Source: Desulfoluna spongiiphila | GTDB taxonomy: Bacteria > Desulfobacterota > Desulfobacteria > Desulfobacterales > Desulfolunaceae | Assembly (NCBI RefSeq): GCF_900101345.1 | Contig: NZ_FMUX01000016.1 | Coordinates: forward strand, 62,001-126,000 | Length of the DNA stretch: 64,000 nucleotides | Direction: 5' to 3' | Shown here: one piece after another, positions 35,538-45,091 of the stretch | How the letters are laid out: each line of letters begins with the position of its first letter | How positions within the stretch are numbered: the stretch's first letter is position 1 | The notes under the pieces: generated by a model | What the model saw: the letters and a program-made list of their open reading frames with translations, nothing else | Databases searched by the model: none | What the model was told of the DNA's origin: nothing | Program-made: the position numbers and the translations under genes

Positions 35538-36477
35538 ATGCATCGACGCCGGCAGCGAATACTGCCCCTGCTACCTGGCCGAAGCGGGTGAGTGCACCGT
35601 CTGTACCCTGCTCCAGGGCAAAGAGGTGTGCGCCTGCAACTGGTCCAAGGTCTGCATTTACCAGAGATACCTGCGTAACGGCTCCAAAGCGGTGAAACGC
35701 AAACAGACCGTGTTGTGCGATATTTCCGAAGCCCGGCGCATTGAAGACGGGATTTACCTGGAAAAAATTACGGTCTCCCGGGCCATGGCACGGGCCCTCA
35801 ACCACCCGGGGAGCTATGTGTTCGTCAGGGGGCTCACGGAGCGCTCTTTTTTCGACGCCCCCATGGCCATCGTGGATTCAGACATCATGGCAGGCACTGT
35901 GACCCTGGCTTTTCATGTTACCGGGCCGAAGACACGCCTTCTGGAACTGAGCTCCCAGCGCCTGTTCCTGAGGGGGCCTTACTGGAACGGCCTCCAGGGA
36001 AACAGGGCCGTTGAAAGCATTCGGGACGCCCGATGCCTCGTGGTGACCGGCGGCATGTCCCAGGCCTCGGTGCCCCTGGTAATAAAACGCCTCCTGGCCC
36101 ACGGCAACACGGTGACCCTCCTGGTCAACAGGCCCGGCCCTTTTTTTATCGCCGACTACCTGCCCGACGAGGTGAAGGTTTATGAAGTGCCCCTTCACGG
36201 GAACCAGGGCCGCGACACCATGGAAGCCCTTCCGGAAAAGGAAAACATCGCCTTTGCCTACAGCGCCGGAAGCACGCCCCAGCACGAACTCGTCCGATCT
36301 TTTATCAGTCGGCACTGCCCCGAAGCCGGTATGGCAATCTCCAACAACCACACCTTCTGCTGCGGCGAGGGCATCTGCGGGAGTTGCATGGTCACCATGG
36401 GAGGCAAGGCGATCAGATCCTGCAAGGTTCAGTACGACCCGCAACGCATGACGGAAGAGGAGGCCGTCTGTCCATGA
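35524..36477 (+). CDS. PyrK-like 2Fe-2S reductase with extra N-terminal cysteines
   Basis: A 317-residue protein. The middle is a ferredoxin-reductase-like FAD/NAD domain (SYVFVRGLTERSFFDAPMAIVD; RCLVVTGGMSQASVPLVIKRLL). The end has the PyrK-type 2Fe-2S site C280-x4-C285-xx-C288-x11-C300 in FCCGEGICGSC. The first ~45 residues hold seven or eight cysteines (CPCY, ECTVC, CAC, VC), which suggests another cluster not found in usual PyrK. It probably passes electrons between NAD(P)H and the FAD enzyme encoded next. Confidence 0.75.
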   Translation: MNPFECIDAGSEYCPCYLAEAGECTVCTLLQGKEVCACNWSKVCIYQRYLRNGSKAVKRKQTVLCDISEARRIEDGIYLEKITVSRAMARALNHPGSYVFVRGLTERSFFDAPMAIVDSDIMAGTVTLAFHVTGPKTRLLELSSQRLFLRGPYWNGLQGNRAVESIRDARCLVVTGGMSQASVPLVIKRLLAHGNTVTLLVNRPGPFFIADYLPDEVKVYEVPLHGNQGRDTMEALPEKENIAFAYSAGSTPQHELVRSFISRHCPEAGMAISNNHTFCCGEGICGSCMVTMGGKAIRSCKVQYDPQRMTEEEAVCP

Positions 36478-36565
36478 CGACACCATGTCCCGGGATACCT
36501 CGGAGCGAGGCTGGCACATTCATTACGTCCATGAGCGTCCATCACGATAAGAAAGGAATCACATC

Positions 36566-37879
36566 ATGCCCAAGGTAGTCATTATCGGTGGAGGGTGGTC
36601 GGGATGCGCGGCGGCCATTGCAGCCCGAAACGCAGGTGCAGAGGTGGTACTGCTGGAGCGGACGGACCTTCTCCTGGGATGCGGCCTGGCCGGGGGGATC
36701 ATGCGAAACAACGGACGGTTCACGGCCGCAGAAGAGCTGAAATGCCTGGGGGCTCCGGAGCTGGTGGACCTCACCGATGCCTTGTCGCGACACGTCAACA
36801 TCGATTTCCCCGGCCACCGGCACGCGAATCTCTACGACACAGCCCTCGTGGAACCGGCGGTCAGGCAGCTGCTTTACGACAAAGGGGTGGATATCCGTTT
36901 TGTGGCCCGGGCCGTGGGGGTATCCATGGACGAACCGGATTCTATCCGTTCGGTGTCTCTGGCCGACGGGACCACCATCCATGGGGATGCCTTCATTGAG
37001 ACCACAGGCTCTGCCGGATCCATGGGCAATTGCGCCCGATACGGCAACGGCTGCACCATGTGCGTGCTCCGGTGCCCCTCCTTCGGCCCCCGGGTCAGCC
37101 TCAGCCGCATGGCAGGATGCGAAGAGAGCGTGGGACTTCGGGATGGAGAGACCTATGGGTCCTTCAGCGGCTCCTGCGAACTCAACAAAGCGACCCTCAG
37201 CCCGGAAATCCGGCAATGCCTCGCAGAAAAAGGGGTGGCGATCCTGCCCCTGCAAAGGCACCTCGTGGATGAGGGCATCTTGAAACTCAAGGCCTGCAAG
37301 CAGTATGCGATCCCCGAATTCAAGCAAAACCTCATCCTCCTGGACACCGGAGCACGGGCCAAGATGATGATGCCCTTTTTCCCCCTTGAAAAACTGAGAA
37401 AAATAAAAGGGCTTGAACGGGCCATGTACGAGTTTTCCGGCGGTATCTCCAACTCCGTCCGGTTCATGGCGCGAACACACCGGGACAACGCCTTAAAGGC
37501 CCAGGGACTCACCAACCTCTTTTGCGCTGGGGAAAAGGCGGGGCTCTTCGTGGGGCACACCGAAGCCATGGCAACGGGAAGCCTTGCCGGCTGGAACGGC
37601 GTGCAACAGGCCAAGGGGCTCCCCCTGCTGTCCCTGCCCGACGGCCTTGCCATCGGGGATTTGATCCGGCACGAAAACCTTGCCAGCACCACCCTTGAAG
37701 GGCTCAACGACCGGTACACCTTTTCCGGGGGAAACTACTTTAAACGATTGAAGCGCCTCGGCCTTTACACCACCGACCCAAAGGCCGTCGAATCCAGGGT
37801 ACGGGCCCACGGACTCCACCATGTGTTCTTGACGGCCCATGAGAAAAAAGAGCGCCCCCTCCAGACCATGCAGGCTTAA
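36566..37879 (+). CDS. FAD-dependent oxidoreductase (GidA/TrmFO-like fold)
   Basis: A 437-residue flavoprotein: VVIIGGGWSGCAAAIAARNAGAEVVLLER at the N terminus is the FAD-binding GxGxxG, and GLTNLFCAGEKAGLFVGHTEAMATG is the C-terminal FAD-binding block of the GidA-like group. A cysteine cluster GNGCTMCVLRCP sits near residues 158-168. There is no sign of a tRNA-modification partner. The neighbouring 2Fe-2S reductase may be its electron partner. Substrate unknown. Confidence 0.75.
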   Translation: MPKVVIIGGGWSGCAAAIAARNAGAEVVLLERTDLLLGCGLAGGIMRNNGRFTAAEELKCLGAPELVDLTDALSRHVNIDFPGHRHANLYDTALVEPAVRQLLYDKGVDIRFVARAVGVSMDEPDSIRSVSLADGTTIHGDAFIETTGSAGSMGNCARYGNGCTMCVLRCPSFGPRVSLSRMAGCEESVGLRDGETYGSFSGSCELNKATLSPEIRQCLAEKGVAILPLQRHLVDEGILKLKACKQYAIPEFKQNLILLDTGARAKMMMPFFPLEKLRKIKGLERAMYEFSGGISNSVRFMARTHRDNALKAQGLTNLFCAGEKAGLFVGHTEAMATGSLAGWNGVQQAKGLPLLSLPDGLAIGDLIRHENLASTTLEGLNDRYTFSGGNYFKRLKRLGLYTTDPKAVESRVRAHGLHHVFLTAHEKKERPLQTMQA

Positions 37880-37976
37880 ACGGCGCACACCAACCAAAGC
37901 AATGAACAGATACCATGTCACCCCCCGTCCCAGAGCACGGGGAACGATGAAACCACAAACACCTAAGGATGGACCC

Positions 37977-39119
37977 ATGACGGCACCCCAAAAAAAACAC
38001 CTCGTACGTAAAAGTTTTTTCGGTTGCAACTCCGCCCATGGATTTCACTGCTTCTTTGATTTTTTCCATGACCTTACCGACGCCAGGATCTCCATCATCA
38101 AGGGGGGCCCGGGCACAGGCAAGTCCACCTTCCTGACGCAGATCGCCGACGAGATGCTCAACCAGGGCTTTTCCGTAGAACTTCAGCACTGCTCCCTGGA
38201 CGCGAAATCTTTAGACGCCATCATCGTCCCGGAAATCAAGGCGGTGGTGACGGCCGCCACCGGTCACCACGTCTTCGATCCCCGGCACCCCGGGGCCGTG
38301 GACGAAATCATCAACCTGGGTCGTTACTGGGACGAAGCGGGCATTCGGCGCCACAGCGCGGAAATCCAGGCCATCACCGCCGAATCCGACCGGCACTTCG
38401 GCAGGGCATACCGCTTCCTGGCCGCGGCCCACCTCATCCGAAAAAACAAGGCGGACCTGTCCACGGAGCATCAGGATTTTTCCAAGGTTAACGCCCTGTA
38501 TGAAGCCCTCTGCGCGGACCTCTTCACAGGCCACCCCCTGGCCGACACCATCGGCCCGGAGAGACACCTCTTCATGAACTCCATCACCCCCCAGGGTAAG
38601 GCCAGTTTCATGGGCACGGTGGTTGACGCCGCCACCCGGCTCTTTGTGATCCACGGAGCTCCGGGGACCGGAAAATCCACGCTGCTGACGCGAATTGCGG
38701 CCAAGGCAAAGACCCGGGGACTCAAGGTGGAATATTGCCATCACCCCCTGGACCACCACCGGCTCAGCCATGTCATCATCCCGGCCATTGATGTGGTGAT
38801 CTCAACCGACGCCCTCACGGGCCACCCCAGGGAACAGGAGCACGACCTGAACGCCTTTCTGACATCGGGAATCGCAACAAAACAAATGGAAATGAAAGGA
38901 GATGACACCCGCTACACGTCCATGATCGACGCCGCCATGGAGACCCTCATCCACGCAAAAGAGACCCACGGCAAACTGGAGCAATACTACATCCCCCATA
39001 TGAACTTTGAAAAGGTGGACCAATGCATGGCCGACACCACAGAACAGGTGCTCCGGCATGCCGAAAGGCACCATGCATTCACCAGGCGGTCCTCCAAGGT
39101 AAAGGAGTTATGTTTGTGA
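37977..39119 (+). CDS. Double P-loop ATPase (PRK06851-like)
   Basis: A 380-residue protein with two P-loops, GGPGTGKST in the first 50 residues and GAPGTGKST about 190 residues later, each followed by an LLTRIA/FLTQIADE-type helix and a CHHPLDHHR/CSLDAKSLD segment. The two halves are duplicates of one NTPase unit. The family has no assigned function. The ATG at 37977 has aaggatg upstream; a longer frame starting in the previous gene is not needed. The TonB gene starts inside its last codons. Confidence 0.75.
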   Translation: MTAPQKKHLVRKSFFGCNSAHGFHCFFDFFHDLTDARISIIKGGPGTGKSTFLTQIADEMLNQGFSVELQHCSLDAKSLDAIIVPEIKAVVTAATGHHVFDPRHPGAVDEIINLGRYWDEAGIRRHSAEIQAITAESDRHFGRAYRFLAAAHLIRKNKADLSTEHQDFSKVNALYEALCADLFTGHPLADTIGPERHLFMNSITPQGKASFMGTVVDAATRLFVIHGAPGTGKSTLLTRIAAKAKTRGLKVEYCHHPLDHHRLSHVIIPAIDVVISTDALTGHPREQEHDLNAFLTSGIATKQMEMKGDDTRYTSMIDAAMETLIHAKETHGKLEQYYIPHMNFEKVDQCMADTTEQVLRHAERHHAFTRRSSKVKELCL

Positions 39120-41197
39120 AGATAACATCGTATTCAGCCCCTCTGAAACGGGGCGCCCTTGCAGCATGCATGGTTGTTCTGTTGGCAACGCCCTTTGTCT
39201 CTGCATCCGAAGAGTCCCAGCGCACTCTGGACGACATGGTCATCACCGCGAGCAAACGGGAATCCTCCCTGGATGACTTTGCGGGGAGCATCTCGGTCAA
39301 AGACGGTCAGTTCATCACGGATCATGAGATCAAGGACCTCTCCGAGCTGACCCTGTTTATTCCCAACGTCTACTTTAAAAAGACGACCTCCGGAGACGCC
39401 TTTGTCTCCCGGGGTATCTCCACCATCGACACCTCGCTGTTCAGCCCCATGGGCCTTTACATCAACGACGTCTCCTACCCCTTGAGCTTTATGCAGAATC
39501 AGCTGCTCACCGACGTAAAACGGGTGGAAGTTCTTCGAGGGCCCCAGGGCACTCTCTACGGACGAAACAGTGAATCCGGGGTCATCAACGTGGTCCTGGA
39601 GGAGCCCGGAGACAAACTGAAGGCAACGGCAGGCTTGTCCGCCGGCAACTACAACACCTGGTGCGGGGAAGCCTCGGTGAGCGGCCCTGTGGTAAAAGAC
39701 ACCCTCTACCTGGGGCTGTCCGTGACAGGACGTAAAACAGACGGTTTCATAGAAAATGAGGTCACGGGCAAAGACGACGTGGCCGACGAAGAGACCACCG
39801 CAGCCCGGGGAACCCTCCGCTGGACCCCCGGAGAACGTTTCGAGCTTGTGGCAACCCTGGACGGCCTGGATCAGGACAAGGGCATCAGTACCTTGCGCCT
39901 GGAAGACGGCCCCCAGGCCTCGGACAGACACAAGGTCCGTTCCAGTGAAGAAGACCGCGCCGAAGAAGAGGAGGTGGGCGGAGTCATCAAGATGAACTGG
40001 CGAGCCGACAACGCCAAATTTACATCCATCACCAGCAACCGCCAGTTTACAAGGGAGTTTACCCACGATTTTGACCGAACCCCGGCTAAACTGGGAACGA
40101 CCGACTTAGATATCGACCAGGATAACTGGAGCCAGGAATTCCGGATCGCTTCCGAAGGGGAAGCTCCGCTTTCCTGGCTGGTGGGCCTCTTCGGGTTCAC
40201 CGAGGACCTGGACACCACCATGGCATTGAACCATGTCAACCCCGCCATGGCCAAAGACCGAGTGACGGACTCGGAAAACGACGGCTACGCCATCTTCGGC
40301 CAGGCAACCTACCGGCTTACGGACAAGCTGAAACTTACCGGCGGTCTGCGAGGGGAGCACGCCACGGCCGAAGGTACACAGACCTTCACCAGCATCATGG
40401 GGCCCGTGACCTTCGACGAAAAACTCTCCGAAACGGAATGGCTCCCCATGGCCTCGGCCTCATACGAAATTGCCGACAACCTGACGGCCTACGCCACCTG
40501 TGCCCGGGGCTGGCTCGCCGGGGGCTTCAACTACTTTTCGGCAAACTCCGAAGAGACCTTCGGCTATGACCCCGAATACACCGTGAACTACGAAACAGGC
40601 CTTAAGGCCACCTTCTTTGACCGACGCCTCAAGGCCGACTTTTCCCTGTTTTACATCGACATCGACGACAAGCAGGTCAGGGAAGAGGTGCCTGGGGGAG
40701 GGCAAGGCATCTGGAAATTCTCCAACGCCGGCAAGGCCCACAGCCAGGGGGTTGAATTGGACCTCACCGCCCTGCCCCTGGGCAACCTGGAAGTTTTTGC
40801 AGGTGTGGGACTCTCCGACACGGAGATCGACACCTGGCAGGGTACCACCGGGGGCATGCCCTTCGATTACTCGGGCAACTCCCTGCCCTGGGCCCCTGAG
40901 TTCACCTGGAACGCCGGGGCGGCCTACTACATGACCAACGGCCTCTACGGAATCGCCGATGTCACCGGTGCAGGAAAACAGTACTTTGATGCGGCCAACA
41001 CCCTGAAAGACGACGGCTATGCCCTGGTGAATCTTAAAATGGGCTACGCCTTGGGACGTTTTGACATCTCCGTCTACTGCAAAAATATCTTCGACGAAGA
41101 GTACGCCACCAAAAAAGTCAAAAACATGCAGGGATTCACCATGGTGGAAGACGGCGAGCCCCTCACCTTTGGTCTGACACTCAACTGGAGGCTTTAA
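39116..41197 (+). CDS. TonB-dependent outer-membrane receptor
   Basis: About 693 residues. A signal peptide ends near FVSASEE; TLDDMVITAS is the TonB box and plug opening; VKRVEVLRGPQGTLYGRNSESGVINV is the plug domain signature; a 22-stranded barrel follows with a C-terminal LTFGLTLNWRL strand. Overall it resembles siderophore receptors. The GTG at 39116 overlaps the ATPase stop (GTGA) and has aaaggag at a good distance; an ATG two codons before is too close to that site. It would import a large ligand, perhaps a metallophore or corrinoid. The ligand is unknown. Confidence 0.88.
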   Translation: MKITSYSAPLKRGALAACMVVLLATPFVSASEESQRTLDDMVITASKRESSLDDFAGSISVKDGQFITDHEIKDLSELTLFIPNVYFKKTTSGDAFVSRGISTIDTSLFSPMGLYINDVSYPLSFMQNQLLTDVKRVEVLRGPQGTLYGRNSESGVINVVLEEPGDKLKATAGLSAGNYNTWCGEASVSGPVVKDTLYLGLSVTGRKTDGFIENEVTGKDDVADEETTAARGTLRWTPGERFELVATLDGLDQDKGISTLRLEDGPQASDRHKVRSSEEDRAEEEEVGGVIKMNWRADNAKFTSITSNRQFTREFTHDFDRTPAKLGTTDLDIDQDNWSQEFRIASEGEAPLSWLVGLFGFTEDLDTTMALNHVNPAMAKDRVTDSENDGYAIFGQATYRLTDKLKLTGGLRGEHATAEGTQTFTSIMGPVTFDEKLSETEWLPMASASYEIADNLTAYATCARGWLAGGFNYFSANSEETFGYDPEYTVNYETGLKATFFDRRLKADFSLFYIDIDDKQVREEVPGGGQGIWKFSNAGKAHSQGVELDLTALPLGNLEVFAGVGLSDTEIDTWQGTTGGMPFDYSGNSLPWAPEFTWNAGAAYYMTNGLYGIADVTGAGKQYFDAANTLKDDGYALVNLKMGYALGRFDISVYCKNIFDEEYATKKVKNMQGFTMVEDGEPLTFGLTLNWRL

Positions 41198-41198
41198 T

Positions 41199-42236
41199 AT
41201 GACCCCCTTATTCGATACCAACGGTAAAAATCCCATGGCCCCCGTCTTCGAAGCCCTCCAGGGCCCAGTCCGCATGGCCGTCCTCAAAGCGGCCGTGGAG
41301 ATGGGCATGGCAGACATCCTGGCAAGGGTCTCGACCCCCGAAGACATTGCAGCAGCCCTGCCCGGTGAAACGGACCTTGCAAACCTCACCCATTTTCTGG
41401 ACAGCATGGCGGGCATCGGCCTGGCCGTGAAGCACGAAGGCAGCTACCTCAACTCGCCCTTTGCCGAGACCTCCCTGCGCACGGAGAGACCCGTCTATTT
41501 AGGGGACATGGTCCTCAACCTGTCCCGCATGCAGCACCGGAACATCCACAAGATCGAGGCACTGGTCCAAGGCGGACCTCCCCCTGTAAAAAAAGAGGAC
41601 CGCCTCGCAGACGAGAGCAAGTGGCAGGCATCGGTCAAGCACTTGGCCCCGTATCAGCGGGCCGGCATCGCCGCCCTTGCAGCCGACACCATCGATGCCC
41701 TGCCCGAATGCAAATCCGCATCAAAAATCATGGACATCGGATGCGGCCCCGGCCTCATGTGCATGGAGGTCCTCAAACGCCACCCGGCCATGGAAGGGGT
41801 TCTCTTTGACCTGCCGGCCATCATCGGCCTGGCGGAAAAAGAGGTGGAAAAAGAGGGAATGGCATCACGGGTCTCCTACATCAAAGGAGACTACAACACC
41901 ACAGAGTTCGGGGACGGATACGACATCATCTGGGCCAGTCACAACCTCTACTACGTCAAAGAGGCCCCGGCCTTCTTCTCTCGCCTCCACACGGCCTTAA
42001 ACGACGACGGGGTCTTTGTCAGCCTCCACGAGGGAACCACCGGCGAAGGGACGGCCCCTGAGCATGTGGTGCTCTCCAGACTCTCTCTGGCCCTTGAAGG
42101 CCAGAACTATGTATTTAAAAAAGGGGAGATCGCCGAGCACCTGCGGAGCGCCGGGTTTGAATCGGTGGAGACCTCTCCCCTGACCCTTCCCGTGGGCGAG
42201 GTGGAGCTGACCATTGCCCGGAAACAGAGAGGATAA
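41199..42236 (+). CDS. SAM-dependent methyltransferase, O-methyltransferase-like
   Basis: A 345-residue protein with an N-terminal helical dimerisation domain (VRMAVLKAAVEMGMADILA) and a class I fold: IMDIGCGPGLMCMEVLKRHP is motif I, GVLFDLPAIIGLAEKEVEKEG motif II, and IIWASHNLYYV the later strand. The layout matches caffeate/acetylserotonin-type O-methyltransferases. It is translated in a chain (one base after the TonB stop). It could modify or demethylate a ligand taken up by the receptor. Confidence 0.8.
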   Translation: MTPLFDTNGKNPMAPVFEALQGPVRMAVLKAAVEMGMADILARVSTPEDIAAALPGETDLANLTHFLDSMAGIGLAVKHEGSYLNSPFAETSLRTERPVYLGDMVLNLSRMQHRNIHKIEALVQGGPPPVKKEDRLADESKWQASVKHLAPYQRAGIAALAADTIDALPECKSASKIMDIGCGPGLMCMEVLKRHPAMEGVLFDLPAIIGLAEKEVEKEGMASRVSYIKGDYNTTEFGDGYDIIWASHNLYYVKEAPAFFSRLHTALNDDGVFVSLHEGTTGEGTAPEHVVLSRLSLALEGQNYVFKKGEIAEHLRSAGFESVETSPLTLPVGEVELTIARKQRG

Positions 42237-42239
42237 ACC

Positions 42240-43259
42240 ATGACGCACGCTGTACGCACCCCGGGGCGACCCGGGGTGTTTTCATCACGTTTTCTGTTCC
42301 TTATGCTGGCCGCCCTGTGTGTGGCGGCCGCATGGCCGGGACGCACCTGTGCCGCCAATCGCCCGGTGATAAAAATCTCCGGACCCCCGGTGGCCGAAAG
42401 CCTCCCCTTTGCCATGATGTCCGGCATGACCTTTGACGACCCGGCCATGACGGTTCAATTTACCCCCTGGCACTCACCCGACCAGATCCGGGCCATGATC
42501 GCCGGGGGCCAGGTGGACGGAGCCATCGTCACCACGGCATCGGCCTCCCTTTTTTACCACAAGGGGGTCCACACCAAACTGGCCGCCCTCTTTGAAACGC
42601 CCCTTTGGATCATCTCCACGGCGGAATCCGCAGGCACCTGCCTGGAGGACCTCGGGGGGACGATCCTCTTTCCCTTCGGCCACAAGGAGATGCCCGAGCT
42701 TCTCTTTAACGCGCTTCTGGGCCCTGAGCCCCCGAAGATCACCCGCCACCACACCGGCGGCGCTCTGGAGGCGGTGAACCTTTTGATCCTTGGAAAGGGG
42801 CATCACGCACTCCTGGCCGAACCGGCGGCCACCCTGGCGGTCATGCGATCCAAAGAGATGGCGGACAAAGGGGCGCCGCTCCTTACTAAGAACCTGGACT
42901 TAAGAACGCTCTGGAAAAAGAAGTTTGACGGAAAGCCCCTGTATGTCAGCGGCTTTGCCCTGTTTGGAGACGCCTTGGACAACCCCGCCATGGTCCGCCG
43001 CATCCTGGAGGAGTACGACAGGGGCGTCGAGCGTATCGCGGCCCACCCGGAACAGGCAATGGCCATGGCGGACAACAGCTTTCCGGCCCTGGCCGCCCAG
43101 TCAAAAAACGGAACCCTTCCCGGGGTGGACATCCACGTGACCAGCGACCCGCAGGCCTTTTCCGACACCCTATTTTTCCTTGATCAACTCTCCAGGCAGG
43201 CGCCCAGAGCCACCGGAGGCGGCCTGCCTGAAAACGACTTCTTTCTGGTGACGCAATGA
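42240..43259 (+). CDS. ABC importer substrate-binding protein (NMT1/SsuA/TauA-like)
   Basis: A 339-residue periplasmic protein with a signal peptide (hydrophobic segment to about residue 40 after a polar start, cleavage near TCA-A). The mature part follows the NitT/TauT-type pattern: VAESLPFAMMSG, WHSPDQIRAMIAGGQVDGAIVTTASASLFYHKG, and TGGALEAVNLLILGKGHHALLAEP. It should bind the ligand for the following permease. Four bases of overlap join it to the permease gene. Confidence 0.8.
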   Translation: MTHAVRTPGRPGVFSSRFLFLMLAALCVAAAWPGRTCAANRPVIKISGPPVAESLPFAMMSGMTFDDPAMTVQFTPWHSPDQIRAMIAGGQVDGAIVTTASASLFYHKGVHTKLAALFETPLWIISTAESAGTCLEDLGGTILFPFGHKEMPELLFNALLGPEPPKITRHHTGGALEAVNLLILGKGHHALLAEPAATLAVMRSKEMADKGAPLLTKNLDLRTLWKKKFDGKPLYVSGFALFGDALDNPAMVRRILEEYDRGVERIAAHPEQAMAMADNSFPALAAQSKNGTLPGVDIHVTSDPQAFSDTLFFLDQLSRQAPRATGGGLPENDFFLVTQ

Positions 43260-44023
43260 TGGGGACCATCCACGGGAACACCGCCCGCCTGGTTCTACGC
43301 CTCTCCGGCATCCTCCTGCTCATCCTGGCCTGGGACCTTGTGGCGCGCCACTACTCCGGCCTGGTGGTGGCCTCGCCCCTGGACACCCTTGCTGCCGCGG
43401 CCAAGCTGTTGAGCGACCCGTCCTTTATCGTCCGGCACTTTGCCGTGAGCCTCAAACGGGTGGCCCTGGCCCTGGTGTTCGGGCTCCTCGTCGGAGGGAG
43501 CCTGGGCCTTCTGGCAGGATTCTTCGATCCCTTCAGGCTCATGATCGAACCCCTCAGGTGGATGCTCATGACCATTCCCGGGGTGGTCATCGTGGTGGTC
43601 TTCATGCTCTGGTTCGGCATGGGGAACCTGATGGTGATCAGCATCACGGCCTGCACCATCGCGCCGGTGGTCTATGTCAATGTCTCCCAGGCCATGAGCT
43701 CGGTGGACAGGTCCCTCCTGGAGATGGCCGAAATCTACCGGTTTCCCCTTGCCATGAAACTTCGGCGCATCTATGCCATGACCGTTGCCGGCCCTTTTTT
43801 TTCGGCTGCGGTCATTGCCGTGGGAAACGGAATCCGGGTGGTGGTCCTGGCCGAGGTCCTCGGCGCCAACAACGGCATCGGTCACTGCCTGGCCATCTCC
43901 CGGACCAACCTTGACACACCGGAGCTATACGCCCTGGCCCTGATCAGCATGTCCATCGTCGGGGGAATCGAATTTTTCCTGTTGAAACCGTTAAAAGAGA
44001 AATACCTGTGGAGGGAATCATGA
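43256..44023 (+). CDS. ABC importer permease (SsuC/TauC-like)
   Basis: A 255-residue permease with six helices. The EAA-type loop is AEIYRFPLAMKLRRIYAMTVAGPFFSAAVIAVGNGIRVVVLAEVLGANNGIGHCLA, typical of aliphatic sulfonate/taurine/nitrate importers. It overlaps the genes on both sides by four bases (ATGA and ATGATG), so the three ABC genes are co-translated. Confidence 0.88.
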   Translation: MMGTIHGNTARLVLRLSGILLLILAWDLVARHYSGLVVASPLDTLAAAAKLLSDPSFIVRHFAVSLKRVALALVFGLLVGGSLGLLAGFFDPFRLMIEPLRWMLMTIPGVVIVVVFMLWFGMGNLMVISITACTIAPVVYVNVSQAMSSVDRSLLEMAEIYRFPLAMKLRRIYAMTVAGPFFSAAVIAVGNGIRVVVLAEVLGANNGIGHCLAISRTNLDTPELYALALISMSIVGGIEFFLLKPLKEKYLWRES

Positions 44024-44655
44024 AGCCGGCTGTTGAGCTCATCGATGTGAACATGGTATTCAAAAAGCAGGAGGTGTTGCGAAACCTCAACCTGACCATA
44101 CCGGAGGGTCAGCGCATGGCCGTGACAGGGCCCAGCGGTGCGGGAAAATCAACCATTCTGAAAATCATCGCAGGCCTTGTCACCCCCAGCTCCGGCAGGG
44201 TGATCCGCCACACCTGCAAAACCGGGTATGTCTTCCAGGAGCCCCGCCTGCTGCCCTGGAACACCGCCCTGGAAAATGTAATTCTCCCCCTCATCGCCAG
44301 GGGAGAAAAAAAGAAGGCGGCCCGAAAGGCCGGAATGAACTGCCTTGCCGATATGGGCCTTTCAGGCTTTGAGCACAACTACCCAAGCCAGCTCTCAGGG
44401 GGCATGAAACAACGGGTCTCCATTGCCCGTGCCCTGGCCATCGAACCGGACCTCCTCCTCCTGGACGAGCCCTTCACCGGCCTGGACCCGGACCTGCGGG
44501 ACGCCATCTGCGAACATCTGGAAGATGCCCTTTCTAAAAAGGCGACCACCGTCATCCACGTCACCCATGACGTGGGCAACATGATCCACACCGCCGATAC
44601 CCTCTACACCCTGGCCGCACCGGATACGCTGAGGCAACTGCCCCTTGCGGGTTAG
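44020..44655 (+). CDS. ABC importer ATP-binding protein
   Basis: A 211-residue ATPase with Walker A GPSGAGKST, signature LSGGMKQRVS and Walker B LLLLDEPFTGLD. The ATG at 44020 (overlapping the permease stop as ATGA, with GGAGGG before it) is preferred over an upstream GTG. Last gene of the nine-gene operon; two repeat copies follow. Confidence 0.93.
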   Translation: MKPAVELIDVNMVFKKQEVLRNLNLTIPEGQRMAVTGPSGAGKSTILKIIAGLVTPSSGRVIRHTCKTGYVFQEPRLLPWNTALENVILPLIARGEKKKAARKAGMNCLADMGLSGFEHNYPSQLSGGMKQRVSIARALAIEPDLLLLDEPFTGLDPDLRDAICEHLEDALSKKATTVIHVTHDVGNMIHTADTLYTLAAPDTLRQLPLAG

Positions 44656-44696
44656 AGGGAAAAGCAGCCTTCTATGGTTAAAGTGCATGGAAGAAG

Positions 44697-44882
44697 GCCT
44701 CCGGCGGCGAGGTGTGCCACCTTGAAAGCAGGTTGCGAATGCGCTTTCCCCCTCGTTCCTCAGGGAAAATCACATTCGCTTTTGATTTTGATTGGCCTGA
44801 ATTTGCTTTTTAAAGCCTGTTTATTAAACCCGTCGTTCTAAAATCAGACAAAAGTTTAGCCCCCGGCAGGGCCGCCGGAGGC
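44697..44882 (+). repeat. Interspersed repeat, copy F
   Basis: GCCTCCGGCGGC to GCCGCCGGAGGC, 186 bases, preceded by the typical ttctatggttaaagt. It follows the last gene of the ABC operon in that gene's orientation, and is in tandem with copy G. Confidence 0.88.
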
Positions 44883-44930
44883 AGCTTTAACTTGGCTGCC
44901 TTCTATGGTTAAAGTGGGCAGGGAAAACCT

Positions 44931-45091
44931 GCCTCCGGCGGCCAGGGGATGATCCCCTGAACCCCAGGTTGCCAAAGCCCTCCCCCTTCGTTCCTCAGGG
45001 TGAGGGCTTCCGCGAAGGTTTCTGTTAAATTGAGCAAAACCTGTTTGTCAAACTTTTCAAAAGTTTGCCCCCCGGCAGGGCCGCCGGAGGC
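44931..45091 (+). repeat. Interspersed repeat, copy G (variant left half)
   Basis: Full inverted ends, but the left half is CAGGGGATGATCCCCTG and the long stem reads AAGCCCTCCC...GGGTGAGGGCTT. It shares these with the partial copy at 10681. The leader ttctatggttaaagt is intact, and a further GCCTCCGGCGGC start at 45107-45118 shows a third, broken copy. Confidence 0.85.
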
